This document shows positions 16,390-25,697 of a stretch of 64,000 nucleotides of DNA, one piece after another (positions within the stretch are counted from its first letter, which is position 1; every line of letters begins with the position of its first letter). The notes beneath the pieces are model-generated. The model made no database searches, was not told the DNA's origin, and saw only the letters and a list, made by a program, of their open reading frames with translations. This stretch comes from Sphingobium chlorophenolicum (GTDB lineage: Bacteria > Pseudomonadota > Alphaproteobacteria > Sphingomonadales > Sphingomonadaceae). The translations under genes and the position numbers were made by a program. The stretch is taken from NCBI RefSeq assembly GCF_000722875.1, contig NZ_JFHR01000017.1, forward strand, positions 39,565 through 103,564. Direction: 5' to 3'.

Positions 16390-17997
16390 CTACCCCCGAA
16401 TGGCCAGGATCTGATCCTCATAACTCGCCGGATTGATCGCCACATCGATCAGAGCCGGACGACCGCTCGCCAAGGCGTCGGCAAAGGCTCCGGCAAGCCC
16501 ACTTTCCTCCTCCACCCGACAGGCATGCCAGCCGAAACCGGCGGCGACCTGCGCGAAATCGGTGGGGGAGAAATCCACTCCCGCCGCCGCCAGTTGCCGC
16601 CGCCGCTGCTTGGCCCCGATCAACGTCAGGCAGGAATCGTTGAATACCACGACGATGGGCTTCGCCCCGCTCTGGACAGCCGTGCCCAGCTCGCCCAGGC
16701 ACATCATCGCCCCGCCGTCTCCGGTAAAGGCGATGGTGGTGCGTTCCGGATCGGCCAGGCTGGCGGCAATCGCGGCGGGAATGGCGAAGCCCATGGTCGA
16801 AAGCCCCCGCGAGATCAGCGACCGGTTCGGCTCGTCGCACCGCCACATATGCAGCACCGGCAGCATATGCGCGCCCGCGTCAATGGTGATGCGGCTGTCC
16901 CCAGGCACCGCTTCCCGCGCCGCGCGAACCAGCGCCGCCGGAGAGATGCCCGAACCCCCGAAAATCTCCGCCGCCGCCCACAGGGCCTCCTTGCGCCGCT
17001 CCAGTTCGCCCGGCTCCCATCCGCTGCTGTCCACCGCATCGCGCAGGCTGGCGATGGAAGCGGCTATGTCGCCCACCACCGACAGGCGGGGCGCGAACAG
17101 CGGATGCTCAAAAGGATGATTAGTGAGTTCCACCGTCGGAATGGCGCCATATCGCCATGGCTGCGGCGGCCCTTCGACCGGATCGAAGCCATAGAGGATG
17201 ATGAGGTCGGCGGACCCGATCAACGGCTGCTCCGGCACGCCATTGGCATATAGTCCCAAGCCGAGCGGCGCATTTTCCGACACCACCCCCTTCGCCTTGT
17301 AGGTGGCGAGCACGGGACAGCCGGTCGCCGCGACGAAGGCGCGCAAGGCTGCGGCTGCATCGGGAGACCGCGCCTGAAGCCCCGCCAGCAATATCGGCCG
17401 CCGGGCCGCAGCGACCAGCCTCTTCGCCTCCGCCAGCGCGGACGGGTCCGGCGCGGGCAGGGCAGGGGCGGGATGGGCCGCAGGCACCGGCCCGGACCGC
17501 CCGCGAATGAAGGAACCGGCGACCTCCAGATAGGCAGGCCCCGGCGGATTCCCCATGGCGGCGTCGATCAGCCGGTCCACCTCCGCGATGGGATCGCCGC
17601 CCCGCAGGTTGGACGAAGCCCGCAACATCGGCGCCAATATAGCCGTCTGGTCGATCCGTTGATGGCTGATATAGGCCTGATCATCCTCATAACCGTCCGC
17701 GATCAGCAGCATCGCCGCCCGGTCCAGATCGGCATAAGCCACGCCATTGGCAACCGCAGCCAGCCCCGGCCCCCGCGTCGTCATCGCCACGCCGGGCGCT
17801 CCGGTGATTTCGGCGGTGACGCAGGCCATCATCGCCGCCGCCGTCTCCGTCCGCGTCAGGATGAAGCGCATCCCCTGCTTTTCCGCCGCCGCGATGAAGT
17901 CCAGATTGCACTCGCCCCCCGGCACGCCGAAGATGAAGCGCGCCCCCTTTTCCGCGAGGCGGGCGACTATCGCCTCGCTTACCGTTCCAACGGTCAT
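16390..17997 (-). CDS. Thiamine-diphosphate-dependent enzyme (acetolactate synthase/2-oxo acid decarboxylase superfamily)
   Basis: A 535-residue protein with the three domains of TPP-dependent decarboxylases. The catalytic glutamate is Glu51 (TRTETAAAM), the PYR domain is followed by a central domain, and the PP domain has the Mg/TPP motif FTGDGGAMM with a downstream NDS. FVFGVPGGE near the N-terminus is family-typical. Benzoylformate decarboxylase, acetolactate synthase and sulfoacetaldehyde acetyltransferase relatives are all possible; sequence alone does not choose. It starts 28 bp after the TauD-type gene, so both are one operon. The start follows AAGGAAAAG. Confidence 0.85.
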   Translation of the reverse strand: MTVGTVSEAIVARLAEKGARFIFGVPGGECNLDFIAAAEKQGMRFILTRTETAAAMMACVTAEITGAPGVAMTTRGPGLAAVANGVAYADLDRAAMLLIADGYEDDQAYISHQRIDQTAILAPMLRASSNLRGGDPIAEVDRLIDAAMGNPPGPAYLEVAGSFIRGRSGPVPAAHPAPALPAPDPSALAEAKRLVAAARRPILLAGLQARSPDAAAALRAFVAATGCPVLATYKAKGVVSENAPLGLGLYANGVPEQPLIGSADLIILYGFDPVEGPPQPWRYGAIPTVELTNHPFEHPLFAPRLSVVGDIAASIASLRDAVDSSGWEPGELERRKEALWAAAEIFGGSGISPAALVRAAREAVPGDSRITIDAGAHMLPVLHMWRCDEPNRSLISRGLSTMGFAIPAAIAASLADPERTTIAFTGDGGAMMCLGELGTAVQSGAKPIVVVFNDSCLTLIGAKQRRRQLAAAGVDFSPTDFAQVAAGFGWHACRVEEESGLAGAFADALASGRPALIDVAINPASYEDQILAIRG

Positions 17998-18025
17998 TCT
18001 CTTTTCCTTCCGGACGCCTGCCCTG

Positions 18026-18940
18026 TCAGATCGGCTGTTCCAAAGTGGGCGCGCTGTCCTCCAGCGTCACCCGGCGCATGTCGCGGGGATATTTCTTGTC
18101 GTCGAAGCGGGTGCCGCGATGCATGGTGCAGCGATTGTCCCAGATGACGAGGTCGCCGACCGCCCATTGATGCGCATAGACGAACGGCCGCTGGGTCGCG
18201 AATTCGGTGAGTTCGCGGATCAACGCCATGGCTTCGGGCCGCGGCCAGCCCTCTATCGCCCCGATATGCGCCGACAGATAAAGCGCAAGCCGCCCGGATT
18301 CCTTGTGCAGCCGCACCAGCCGCTGCGGGACCGGCGTGCACCGCTCCACCTCATCTGGACTGAAGGCGTCGAACCCCATCTGCTCGCGCGAATAGATGAG
18401 CGAATGATAAGCGACCAGATCCTTGGCGATGGCCTTCAATTCGTCCGGCAGATGGTCCCACGCCACCCGCGTGTCGATATATTCGGTCGCCCCGCCCACC
18501 GGCGGAATGACGCGGGCCTGCAGCATCGACCAATAGGCCGGCGTCGGCTTGAAGCTGCTGTCGCTGTGCCACAGCAGATTGCCCAGATTATACATGCGCC
18601 GCCGGTCGTCCGCGCCCCAGATCTGCCCGTCCGGACCCAGGTTGGAAATGTCGTTGATCTTCATGTTGGCGATGCGCCGCCGTTCCTGATCGACCAGCGT
18701 CGGCGTCTCTTCTATCGCGCCGAATTGTTCGGCGAAGGCGGCCTGTTCGTCGTCGCTCATCATCTGATTGGGGAAGACGACCACGCCATAACGGTCCATC
18801 GCGCCCTTGACGGCGGCCTTCTGCTCCGCCGTCAGCGGCCGGCGCAGGTCGATTCCCTCCGCCCGCGCCGCGAAATGCGGATGGGCGGGGGTGCATCGCA
18901 GCACATCGTCCCTGTCCATGATGGTCGAATGACTGGACAT
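18026..18940 (-). CDS. TauD/TfdA-family Fe(II)/2-oxoglutarate dioxygenase
   Basis: A 304-residue oxygenase with the 2-His-1-carboxylate facial triad: His125 and Asp127 in LLWHSDSSF, and His274 in NRCTMHRGT. Arg277 is positioned to bind 2-oxoglutarate, and Thr152 lies in GGATEYIDTR. Family members hydroxylate taurine, 2,4-D and similar anionic substrates. The start at 18940 follows GGAGAA; a longer frame to 19048 would run into the operator. It is cotranscribed with the TPP enzyme. Confidence 0.87.
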   Translation of the reverse strand: MSSHSTIMDRDDVLRCTPAHPHFAARAEGIDLRRPLTAEQKAAVKGAMDRYGVVVFPNQMMSDDEQAAFAEQFGAIEETPTLVDQERRRIANMKINDISNLGPDGQIWGADDRRRMYNLGNLLWHSDSSFKPTPAYWSMLQARVIPPVGGATEYIDTRVAWDHLPDELKAIAKDLVAYHSLIYSREQMGFDAFSPDEVERCTPVPQRLVRLHKESGRLALYLSAHIGAIEGWPRPEAMALIRELTEFATQRPFVYAHQWAVGDLVIWDNRCTMHRGTRFDDKKYPRDMRRVTLEDSAPTLEQPI

Positions 18941-18986
18941 TCCGTTCTCCTGTCGACTGCCTGGGGCGCCCGCCCCGAAAGCATTT

Positions 18987-19000
18987 TGGTACCGGTCACA
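18987..19000. promoter_or_regulatory. LacI-type operator site 5 (TauD/TPP operon)
   Basis: TGGTACCGGTCACA is a palindrome-like site with outer TTTTG and CAAA flanks, 47 bp upstream of the dioxygenase start. Its position separates the TauD-TPP pair from the upstream ALDH on the same strand, suggesting a separate promoter. Confidence 0.6.
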
Positions 19001-19029
19001 AACCTGTCTCGCACAAATGCCCCGCCGGT

Positions 19030-20454
19030 TCAAGCGAGAGACAGGCAAAGATATTTAAGCTCCAGATAATCATCCAGCCCGTACCGCGACCCTTCCCGGC
19101 CCAGGCCCGATTGCTTGACCCCGCCAAAGGGCGCCACTTCGGTGGAGATGATCCCGGTGTTGATGCCGACGATGCCGGATTCGATCCCCTCCGCCACGCG
19201 CCACACGCGGCCGATGTCGCGGGCGTAGAAATAGGCGGCCAAGCCGAATTCGCTGTCATTGGCGAGGGCGATGGCTTCGCCCTCCTCATCGAACTTCACC
19301 AGCGGCGCGAGCGGACCGAACGTCTCCTCCTCCAGCACCTGCATGCCCGGCCTGACGTCGCGCAGGACCGTCGGCGCGAAGAAGCGCGGCCCATCCGGGG
19401 CAGGGCGGCCGCCGGTCACGACCTGCGCGCCCTTCGCTACGGCATCGTCGATATGGCGCTGCACCTTCGCCACGGCGCGCTCATCGATCAGGGGGCCGAT
19501 ATCCACGCCGGGGCTGGTCCCTTCGCCGACCCGCAGCTTCGCGACGGCGGCAGCCATCTTCCCGACAAAGGCGTCATAAATGCCCGCCTGGACATAGAAA
19601 CGGTTGGCGCAGATGCAGGTCTGCCCCGCATTGCGATATTTGGACTGGATCGCGCCCGCGACGGCGGCATCCAGATCGGCATCGTCGAACACGATGAAGG
19701 GCGCATTGCCGCCCAGTTCCAGGCTCAGCTTCTTGATGCTGCGCGACGCCTGCTCCATCAGCAGCCGCCCGACCGCCGTCGACCCCGTGAAGCTGATCTT
19801 GCGGATGACCGGATTGCCCGTCAGCTCGCCCCCGATTTCCGCCGCATCCCCCGTGACGACGTTGAAAAGCCCCTTGGGCACGCCTGCCTCGTCCGTGATT
19901 TCCGCTATGGCCAGCGCCGTGAAGGGCGTCAGTTCCGAAGGCTTCAGCACCATGCCGCACCCGGCGGCCAGCGCGGGGGCCAGCTTGCGCGTGATCATTG
20001 CGGCTGGGAAATTCCAGGGGGTGATCGCCGCGACGACGCCCACCGGCTGCTTCAGCACCATGATGCGCTTGTCCGCCGCAGGAGCGGGGATGACGTCGCC
20101 ATAGGCGCGCTTCGCCTCCTCCCCGAACCATTGGAGGAAGGACGCGGCATAGACGATCTCGCCCCGCGCCTCCGCCAGCGGCTTGCCCTGTTCCTGCGTC
20201 AGCAGCGCGGCCAGCGCATCGGCCCGCTCCAGCATCAGTGCGGCGGCGCGTTGCAGGATTGCGGCTCTTTCTCCCGCCGGACGTGCCGCCCAGGCGGGCA
20301 TGGCGGCGGCCGCGGCCGCTATCGCCCGCCGGGCATCCTCCCGCCCCATCGCCGGAACCCGGCCGATGATCGCGCCCGTGGCAGGATTGTCGACCGCAAT
20401 CCATTCCCCATTGTCGACCCACTCGCCCGCGATGAAACATTGCTCGCGCTTCAC
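19030..20454 (-). CDS. NAD(P)-dependent aldehyde dehydrogenase, succinate-semialdehyde dehydrogenase-like
   Basis: A 474-residue ALDH with general base Glu246 (LELGGN), nucleophile Cys280 (AGQTC) and the cofactor segment FTGSTAVGR (222-230). Overall length and motifs such as ITPWNFPAAMITRK and KYRNAGQTCICANRFYVQ resemble GabD succinate-semialdehyde dehydrogenases. It lies 31 bp downstream of the NTF2-like gene, so the two form one operon. It may oxidise the aldehyde produced by the TPP enzyme or the aldolase (inference). Confidence 0.87.
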   Translation of the reverse strand: MKREQCFIAGEWVDNGEWIAVDNPATGAIIGRVPAMGREDARRAIAAAAAAMPAWAARPAGERAAILQRAAALMLERADALAALLTQEQGKPLAEARGEIVYAASFLQWFGEEAKRAYGDVIPAPAADKRIMVLKQPVGVVAAITPWNFPAAMITRKLAPALAAGCGMVLKPSELTPFTALAIAEITDEAGVPKGLFNVVTGDAAEIGGELTGNPVIRKISFTGSTAVGRLLMEQASRSIKKLSLELGGNAPFIVFDDADLDAAVAGAIQSKYRNAGQTCICANRFYVQAGIYDAFVGKMAAAVAKLRVGEGTSPGVDIGPLIDERAVAKVQRHIDDAVAKGAQVVTGGRPAPDGPRFFAPTVLRDVRPGMQVLEEETFGPLAPLVKFDEEGEAIALANDSEFGLAAYFYARDIGRVWRVAEGIESGIVGINTGIISTEVAPFGGVKQSGLGREGSRYGLDDYLELKYLCLSLA

Positions 20455-20485
20455 TGCCTATTCCTTCGCCCGCATGCCGCCCACA

Positions 20486-21007
20486 TCAATCCTTCAGACT
20501 GCCCGGACTCCATTTCTCATACCATGCGCGGGGCGGCACGGTGGTGGGCGTGTCGCCCTTGAACAGGTTGACGAACTCCCGCGTGCGGAAACGCCAGCGC
20601 CCGTCCTCGCACAGGACAAGATGGTCGATCTGCTCCGCGATCTGGATCGGCGCATGCGACGGCAGCACCGGCACGCCGTCCCCGGCGAACAGCATCATCA
20701 CATTGTTCGTGCGGGCAAGGCCGGGTTCGATCAGTTCGGCCCGGAAATTGGCGATGACATGGCGGTTGACCCGCGGCCCCCGGCTCTGCCGCCAGACATA
20801 GAATTGATGGATCGCCTCGCGTCCCTTCAGGTTGAAGAAGGTGGCGTCCTCCAGATAATAGTCGCGGGTGTTCAGGCCCCCATTGACGTCCACCTCATGC
20901 CAATAGTCCGTGGCGTTGGCGAGCAGTAGCTGGGTCAGCATGATCCTGTCTTGCGCGGTCGTCGCCAAATCCCTCATCCTCTCCTTGGCCGGCGGGCCTT
21001 GGGTCAC
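20486..21007 (-). CDS. SnoaL/NTF2-like fold protein (GTG start)
   Basis: A 173-residue protein with the cone-shaped NTF2-like pattern: an N-terminal helix around a conserved Asp-Tyr, ATFFNLKGREAIHQFY, then three long strands. Families of this fold include SnoaL isomerases and small subunits of ring-hydroxylating oxygenases. The start is GTG at 21007, preceded by GGGAGG with 6-bp spacing; the ATG at 20977 is poorly spaced. It is divergent from the FMO gene, whose N-terminus carries another NTF2-like domain. Confidence 0.72.
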   Translation of the reverse strand: MTQGPPAKERMRDLATTAQDRIMLTQLLLANATDYWHEVDVNGGLNTRDYYLEDATFFNLKGREAIHQFYVWRQSRGPRVNRHVIANFRAELIEPGLARTNNVMMLFAGDGVPVLPSHAPIQIAEQIDHLVLCEDGRWRFRTREFVNLFKGDTPTTVPPRAWYEKWSPGSLKD

Positions 21008-21180
21008 GAAATGCCTCCCGCCCGCTGTCTCACCAGAACATAGAATAGGGAATAACGCCCTGTCCGATCACCTTTGGTTATACTCGCGCCAAAAGACTTA
21101 TTTTTTCCCGCCATGGGATTTTGCCACCGAAGGCGACAGGTTGAAATGGGCCCGTTCGCGGGACGGGAGAGGAGCGGAAG

Positions 21181-23013
21181 GTGAATAGTGGACAGCATGA
21201 CCGGACGCTGGAACGCTGGCTGGACCGGTTTCAGGCCGCGCTCGTCGCTCGCGACAGGGAAGCTGTCCTTGCCCTTTTCGCGCCCGACCCATGCTATTGG
21301 CGCGATCTGGTCGCCTTCACCTGGAACATCGCGACGATGGAGGGGCGCGACGCCATAGCCAGGATGCTGGACGCCCAGATGGACGCCGTCCTGCCTTTCG
21401 CCGCCAGCCGCGAAGGCGGCGCGGAGGAAAAGGACGGGTTGGTCGAGGGCTGGTTCGATTTCGAAACCGCCGCCGGGCGGGGCAAGGGCCATGTCCGGCT
21501 GAAGGACGGCCGCTGCTTCACTCTGCTCACCGCCTTGCAGGAATTGAAGGGCTTCGAGGAACCGGGCGGGTCGCGGCGGCCCGAAGGCGTCGTTCATCGC
21601 GCCATGAAGGACAGGGAAACCTGGACGGAGGCGCGGGCCGCCGCCGCCCGGACGCTGGGGACGGAGGTTCAGCCCTATTGCCTGATCGTCGGCGGCAGCC
21701 AGGGCGGACTGGCGCTGGGCGCGCGGCTGAAGCGGCTGGGCGTCCCGACCCTTATCATCGACGCGCTGGAAAAGCCGGGGGACGCCTGGCGCAGCCGGTA
21801 CAAATCGCTCTACCTGCACGATCCGGTCTGGCTGGACCATCTGCCCTATATCCCGTTCCCCGACCATTGGCCGGTCTACACCGCCAAGGACAAGATGGGC
21901 GACTGGCTGGAAATGTACGCCAAGGTGCTGGAACTGGACTTCTGGGGCTCCACCCGCTGCATCAAGGTCCATTATGACGCGGCGGCCGGGCGCTGGACCG
22001 TGACGGTCGATCGGGCAGGGCGGGAAATGGTGCTGCGCCCCGCGCAGTTGGTGCTGGCCACCGGATTGTCCGGCATCGCCAACAGGCCTGAATTCCCCGG
22101 CGCGGACAGCTTTCGCGGTGTGCAGTGCCACAGCAGCGACTATCAGGACGGCTCGGCCTTTGCGGGCAGGAATTGCGTGGTGGTCGGCTCCAACAATTCG
22201 GCGCACGACATTTGCGTCGACCTCTGGTCGAACGACGCGAAGGTGACGATGATCCAGCGTTCGCCCACCACCGTGATCAAGGCCAGCGCGCTCCGCCGCA
22301 TTTCGGAGGAAGGCCCCTATTCCGAAAAGGGGATCGGGGCAGGCATCGACACCGACCGGGCGGATCTGATCTCCGCCTCCATCCCCTTTCGCCTGAAGGA
22401 GGCGGTCGACCGGCGCAACTGCGACCGGATTCGCAGGGAGGACGCGGCTTTCTACGAACGGCTGGCGGCATCGGGATTCCAGTTCGATTTCGGGGAGGAC
22501 GGCACGGCCATAGCGGGCAAATATATGCGGCGCGCTTCGGGCTATTATATCGATGTCGGCGGGTCGGACCTGATCTGCGATGGAGAGATAAAAGTGCGCA
22601 GCGGCGTCGGCGTCGCGTCCCTCACGCCGGACGGGCTGGTGCTGACCGACGGCAGCGCATTGCCCGCCGACGCGATCATCTACGCCACCGGCTACGGCCC
22701 GATGGATGGTTGGGCGGAGATGCTGATTTCTAGGGAAGTCGCCGAAAAGGTCGGCCGCTGCTGGGGCCTGGGTTCGGACACGGCGATGGACCCTGGCCCC
22801 TGGGAAGGCGAACTTCGCAACATGTGGAAACCGACCCGGCAGGAGGGGCTGTGGTTCCACGGCGGCAATCTGGCCCAGTCCCGCTTCCACTCGCTGCATC
22901 TGGCGCTGCAACTCAAGGCGCGGATGGAGGGGATGGAAACTCCTGTCCACCAACCCGAAGCCGTAACCAGAGCGCCGCTTCCCGATGACATGATGACGCC
23001 CCAGGAGGCATGA
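21181..23013 (+). CDS. NTF2-like domain fused to flavin-containing monooxygenase (GTG start)
   Basis: A 610-residue two-domain protein. Residues 1 to about 135 look like an NTF2/SnoaL domain (ERWLDRFQAALVARDREAV, then EGRDAIARML). The rest is a class B flavoprotein monooxygenase with a variant FAD-binding glycine loop VGGSQGGLALG (near 173), FRGVQCHSSDY (F-x-G-x3-H-x3-Y, near 312), the NADPH loop VVGSNNSAHD (near 335) and YATGYG (near 503). It probably performs an N-, S- or Baeyer-Villiger-type oxygenation. The start is GTG at 21181 after GGGAGAGGAG. It is divergent from the SnoaL gene, with a 173-bp spacer showing no LacI-type site. Confidence 0.83.
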   Translation: MNSGQHDRTLERWLDRFQAALVARDREAVLALFAPDPCYWRDLVAFTWNIATMEGRDAIARMLDAQMDAVLPFAASREGGAEEKDGLVEGWFDFETAAGRGKGHVRLKDGRCFTLLTALQELKGFEEPGGSRRPEGVVHRAMKDRETWTEARAAAARTLGTEVQPYCLIVGGSQGGLALGARLKRLGVPTLIIDALEKPGDAWRSRYKSLYLHDPVWLDHLPYIPFPDHWPVYTAKDKMGDWLEMYAKVLELDFWGSTRCIKVHYDAAAGRWTVTVDRAGREMVLRPAQLVLATGLSGIANRPEFPGADSFRGVQCHSSDYQDGSAFAGRNCVVVGSNNSAHDICVDLWSNDAKVTMIQRSPTTVIKASALRRISEEGPYSEKGIGAGIDTDRADLISASIPFRLKEAVDRRNCDRIRREDAAFYERLAASGFQFDFGEDGTAIAGKYMRRASGYYIDVGGSDLICDGEIKVRSGVGVASLTPDGLVLTDGSALPADAIIYATGYGPMDGWAEMLISREVAEKVGRCWGLGSDTAMDPGPWEGELRNMWKPTRQEGLWFHGGNLAQSRFHSLHLALQLKARMEGMETPVHQPEAVTRAPLPDDMMTPQEA

Positions 23014-23075
23014 GCACGACGCCTAAATTGGCAGCATGGACAAGTTCGGAAATGTCGGGAAATGGCCAGCCCAAG

Positions 23076-23211
23076 ACATTCCCCTCCCGCAGGCGGGAGG
23101 GGCTAGGGGTGGGCGCGAGCGTAGCGAGCTTCCGGCTTAACCGTTGCGAAACAGCGCAGATGTCGCGCCAACCCACCCCCTAACCCCCTCCCGCAGGCGG
23201 GAGGGGGAATG
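23076..23211. repeat. Pair of CCCTCCCGCAGGCGGGAGGG palindromes
   Basis: Two copies of CCCTCCCGCAGGCGGGAGGG flank about 90 bp with GGGTGGGCGCGAGC and its imperfect inverse GCGCCAACCCACCC. The preceding CGGAAATGTCGGGAAATGGCC recurs in shortened form near 58335. The element fills the gap between the converging FMO and cyclase genes. Confidence 0.75.
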
Positions 23212-23258
23212 ACGGCTAACCACCCAAACCGGTCAGCCAGCCAGTCCCGCATCCCGCT

Positions 23259-23996
23259 TCAATCCCGCACCGCCCGCGCAACAACCCGCGCCGGCGACCC
23301 GTCCCCGCCCGCAATAGGCAGCGCGCCGAACAGAAATTCCACGCGCTTCCCCGCCAAAACGGCATGTCCCGTCAGATGCTCGCAGATCAATATCCCGTTG
23401 GCCAGCAGCGTCCGGTGCACCGGCCAGTCGAAACCCGGCTGCCGCAGATGATAGACCAGATCCGGCGTGGCGAAGTCGCAGGCCAGCATCTTGATCCGCT
23501 TCTCCAGCAGCCAGACCGCCGCCTCCGGACTGAAGCTGGGGTGCCGTTCATAGTCCGGCGTGCCGAACCGCGCCGCCCAGCCGGTATCCACCGCCAATAT
23601 GTCCCCCGCCCGCAGCAGCGGACGGCATCGCTCCAGCTCCGCGACGGAGATGATCTCGTCCGGCCCCTTTTCCACGCGCCAGACGACGCCCGTGCCGCCC
23701 AGCCGCTCCGGCGGGATCGACGCCATGTCGGGCGCATCCTCGAAATAATGGAGCGGCGCGTCGACATGCGTCCCGGCATGCGCGACCATGTGGATGTCGG
23801 TCACGTTGAACGGATCGTCGGGCAGCGAACGCAGCTTGCCGAAACTGGGCCGGGGAAAGATCGACGCGCAGGGCATGTCCGGCCCGACCGCATGGGTCAG
23901 GTCGATCCACGGACCGGCGGGCTGCATCGCGCGGCTTTCAGGCAGATCCAGCCAGCCGATCCAGCCACGCGGCGCCTTGGGGCATTGATCGCACAT
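23259..23996 (-). CDS. Cyclase family protein (kynurenine formamidase-like)
   Basis: A 245-residue metal-dependent hydrolase of the cyclase family. The HAGTHVDAPLH motif (His73, His77, Asp79, His83) is the zinc-site signature found in kynurenine formamidase and related lactone/amide hydrolases. ILAVDTGWAARF and ICEHLTG are also typical. It lies 19 bp downstream of the ALDH gene in the same operon. A hydrolytic step on a lactone or formamide is plausible. Confidence 0.82.
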   Translation of the reverse strand: MCDQCPKAPRGWIGWLDLPESRAMQPAGPWIDLTHAVGPDMPCASIFPRPSFGKLRSLPDDPFNVTDIHMVAHAGTHVDAPLHYFEDAPDMASIPPERLGGTGVVWRVEKGPDEIISVAELERCRPLLRAGDILAVDTGWAARFGTPDYERHPSFSPEAAVWLLEKRIKMLACDFATPDLVYHLRQPGFDWPVHRTLLANGILICEHLTGHAVLAGKRVEFLFGALPIAGGDGSPARVVARAVRD

Positions 23997-24015
23997 CGGC
24001 TCGTCCTCTTCTGCC

Positions 24016-25503
24016 TCAGGTCTGGACCTGGAACGGGTCGCGCTCGCTTTCGGACAGGTTGATCATCACATTCTTCGTGGTCAGGAATTCCTTCAACCCC
24101 TCTTCGCCGCGCTCGCGCCCGAAACCGCTGTCCTTCACCCCGCCGAAGGGCGTCTGCACCGCCACGGCGCGATAGGTGTTGACCCACACCATGCCGGTGC
24201 GCAGCGCGGCGGAAACGCGATGCATGCGGTTCAGGCTCTGCGTCCAGATGCCCGACGCCAGGCCGAAACTCTGGTCGTTGGCGATGGCGATCGCCTCCTC
24301 CTCCGTATCGAAGGGGATGATGGACAGCACCGGCCCGAAAATCTCCTCCCGCGCCACGCGCATCTGGTTGTGCACGTCGGCGAAGATGGTGGGCTTCACG
24401 AACAGCCCGTCGCGCAGGACGCCCTCCCGCGCCGCTTCCCCGCCGGTGATCAGCCGCGCCCCGTCCTGTCGGGCCGATTCGATGAAGGACAGGATGCGCT
24501 CGAACTGGGGCCGGTTCGCCGCCGTGCCCATCTCCGTCGCGGGGTCCAGCGGATCGCCCAGCCGGATATTCGCGGCGCGGCGGGCCAGTTCCTCCACCAC
24601 CCCCGCATAGACGGACCGCTGCACCAGCAGGCGCGACCCGGCGATGCAGGTCTGCCCCGTCGCCGCGAATATGCCCGCCAGCGCGCCCACGGTCGCCTTG
24701 CCCAGATCCGCATCCTCGAAGATGATATTGGGCGACTTCCCGCCCAGTTCCAGGATCACCGGGGTCAGGTTGCGCCCCGCCACCGCCGCGATCTCCCGCC
24801 CGCCATGGCTGCTGCCGGTAAAGCTGATCTTGTCCAGCCCGCCGCCTTCCACCAGCGCCCGTCCGGTGCGCACATCGCCGGTGACCACATTGAACACGCC
24901 CTTGGGAAAGCCCGCTTCCTCCACCAGCTTCGCGAATTCCAGCGTGGTGACGGACGCATGTTCGGACGGCTTCACCACCACCGTATTGCCTGCCGCCAGC
25001 GCCGCCGGCACCTTGTTCGCCAGCAGCGCGATGGGCGAATTCCATGCGGTGATGACGCCGATCACCCCCAGCGGCTCCATCGTCGCATAATCGAAGATGT
25101 CCGGTCGATCGACCGGAATGACCTTGCCGAATATCTTGTCGGCATAGCCCGCGAAGAAGCGGAAGACGCGGGCGCAGAACCGCATCTGCGACCCGGTTTC
25201 CCGTATCACCTTGCCATTGTCGGTGGATTCCAGCGTCGCCAGCCGGTCGGCGTCCCGCTCGATCAGGTCGGCCAGGCGATGCATCAGCCGCGCCCGCTCC
25301 ACCCCCGGCACGCCACGCCAGCGCTGCTCGAACGCCTCGCGCGCGGCGCTGACGGCGGCAGAGACATCGGCCGCGCCCGCCTGCGCTATGGTCGCCCATT
25401 CATTCTGGTTGAACGGATTGACGGCGGGAAAGCGCTCATTCGCTTCCGGCGACACCCATTCGCCGTCGATATAAAGGTCATAATCCTGCCGCACAGCCAA
25501 CAT
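24016..25503 (-). CDS. NAD+-dependent aldehyde dehydrogenase (betaine-aldehyde/benzaldehyde type)
   Basis: A 495-residue ALDH with Glu252 (LELGGKSP), Cys286 (TGQTCIAGS) and the cofactor segment FTGSSHGG (228-235). N-terminal YIDGEWVSPEANERF is canonical. Two adjacent ATGs (25506 and 25503) follow GGGAGG; the second has slightly better spacing. It is upstream of and cotranscribed with the cyclase gene. A very long frame on the same strand (23897-25399) is out-of-frame shadow coding. Confidence 0.87.
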   Translation of the reverse strand: MLAVRQDYDLYIDGEWVSPEANERFPAVNPFNQNEWATIAQAGAADVSAAVSAAREAFEQRWRGVPGVERARLMHRLADLIERDADRLATLESTDNGKVIRETGSQMRFCARVFRFFAGYADKIFGKVIPVDRPDIFDYATMEPLGVIGVITAWNSPIALLANKVPAALAAGNTVVVKPSEHASVTTLEFAKLVEEAGFPKGVFNVVTGDVRTGRALVEGGGLDKISFTGSSHGGREIAAVAGRNLTPVILELGGKSPNIIFEDADLGKATVGALAGIFAATGQTCIAGSRLLVQRSVYAGVVEELARRAANIRLGDPLDPATEMGTAANRPQFERILSFIESARQDGARLITGGEAAREGVLRDGLFVKPTIFADVHNQMRVAREEIFGPVLSIIPFDTEEEAIAIANDQSFGLASGIWTQSLNRMHRVSAALRTGMVWVNTYRAVAVQTPFGGVKDSGFGRERGEEGLKEFLTTKNVMINLSESERDPFQVQT

Positions 25504-25697
25504 CATCCTCCCGCCTTGTAATCCGGTCTTAGCCTGCCGACGCCATGCCCTCCAATATGTTTCCGGCGAACGAGAATAACGCAAGCTTATGGTGTCGCCG
25601 CCTCCACCATAAGCAACGCTTCTCCTGAATGCCGTTTGGATATTGGCGTTCCATCGCCTCCCTCCGGATGATTTCGCATGGGAAATGGAGAGGAAGA

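Noticed and set aside
16390..18940. Assignment of the TPP/TauD pair to taurine catabolism (Xsc-TauD)
   Set aside because: No taurine ABC transporter or phosphate acetyltransferase is nearby and the TPP enzyme motifs do not single out Xsc; kept only as a hypothesis.
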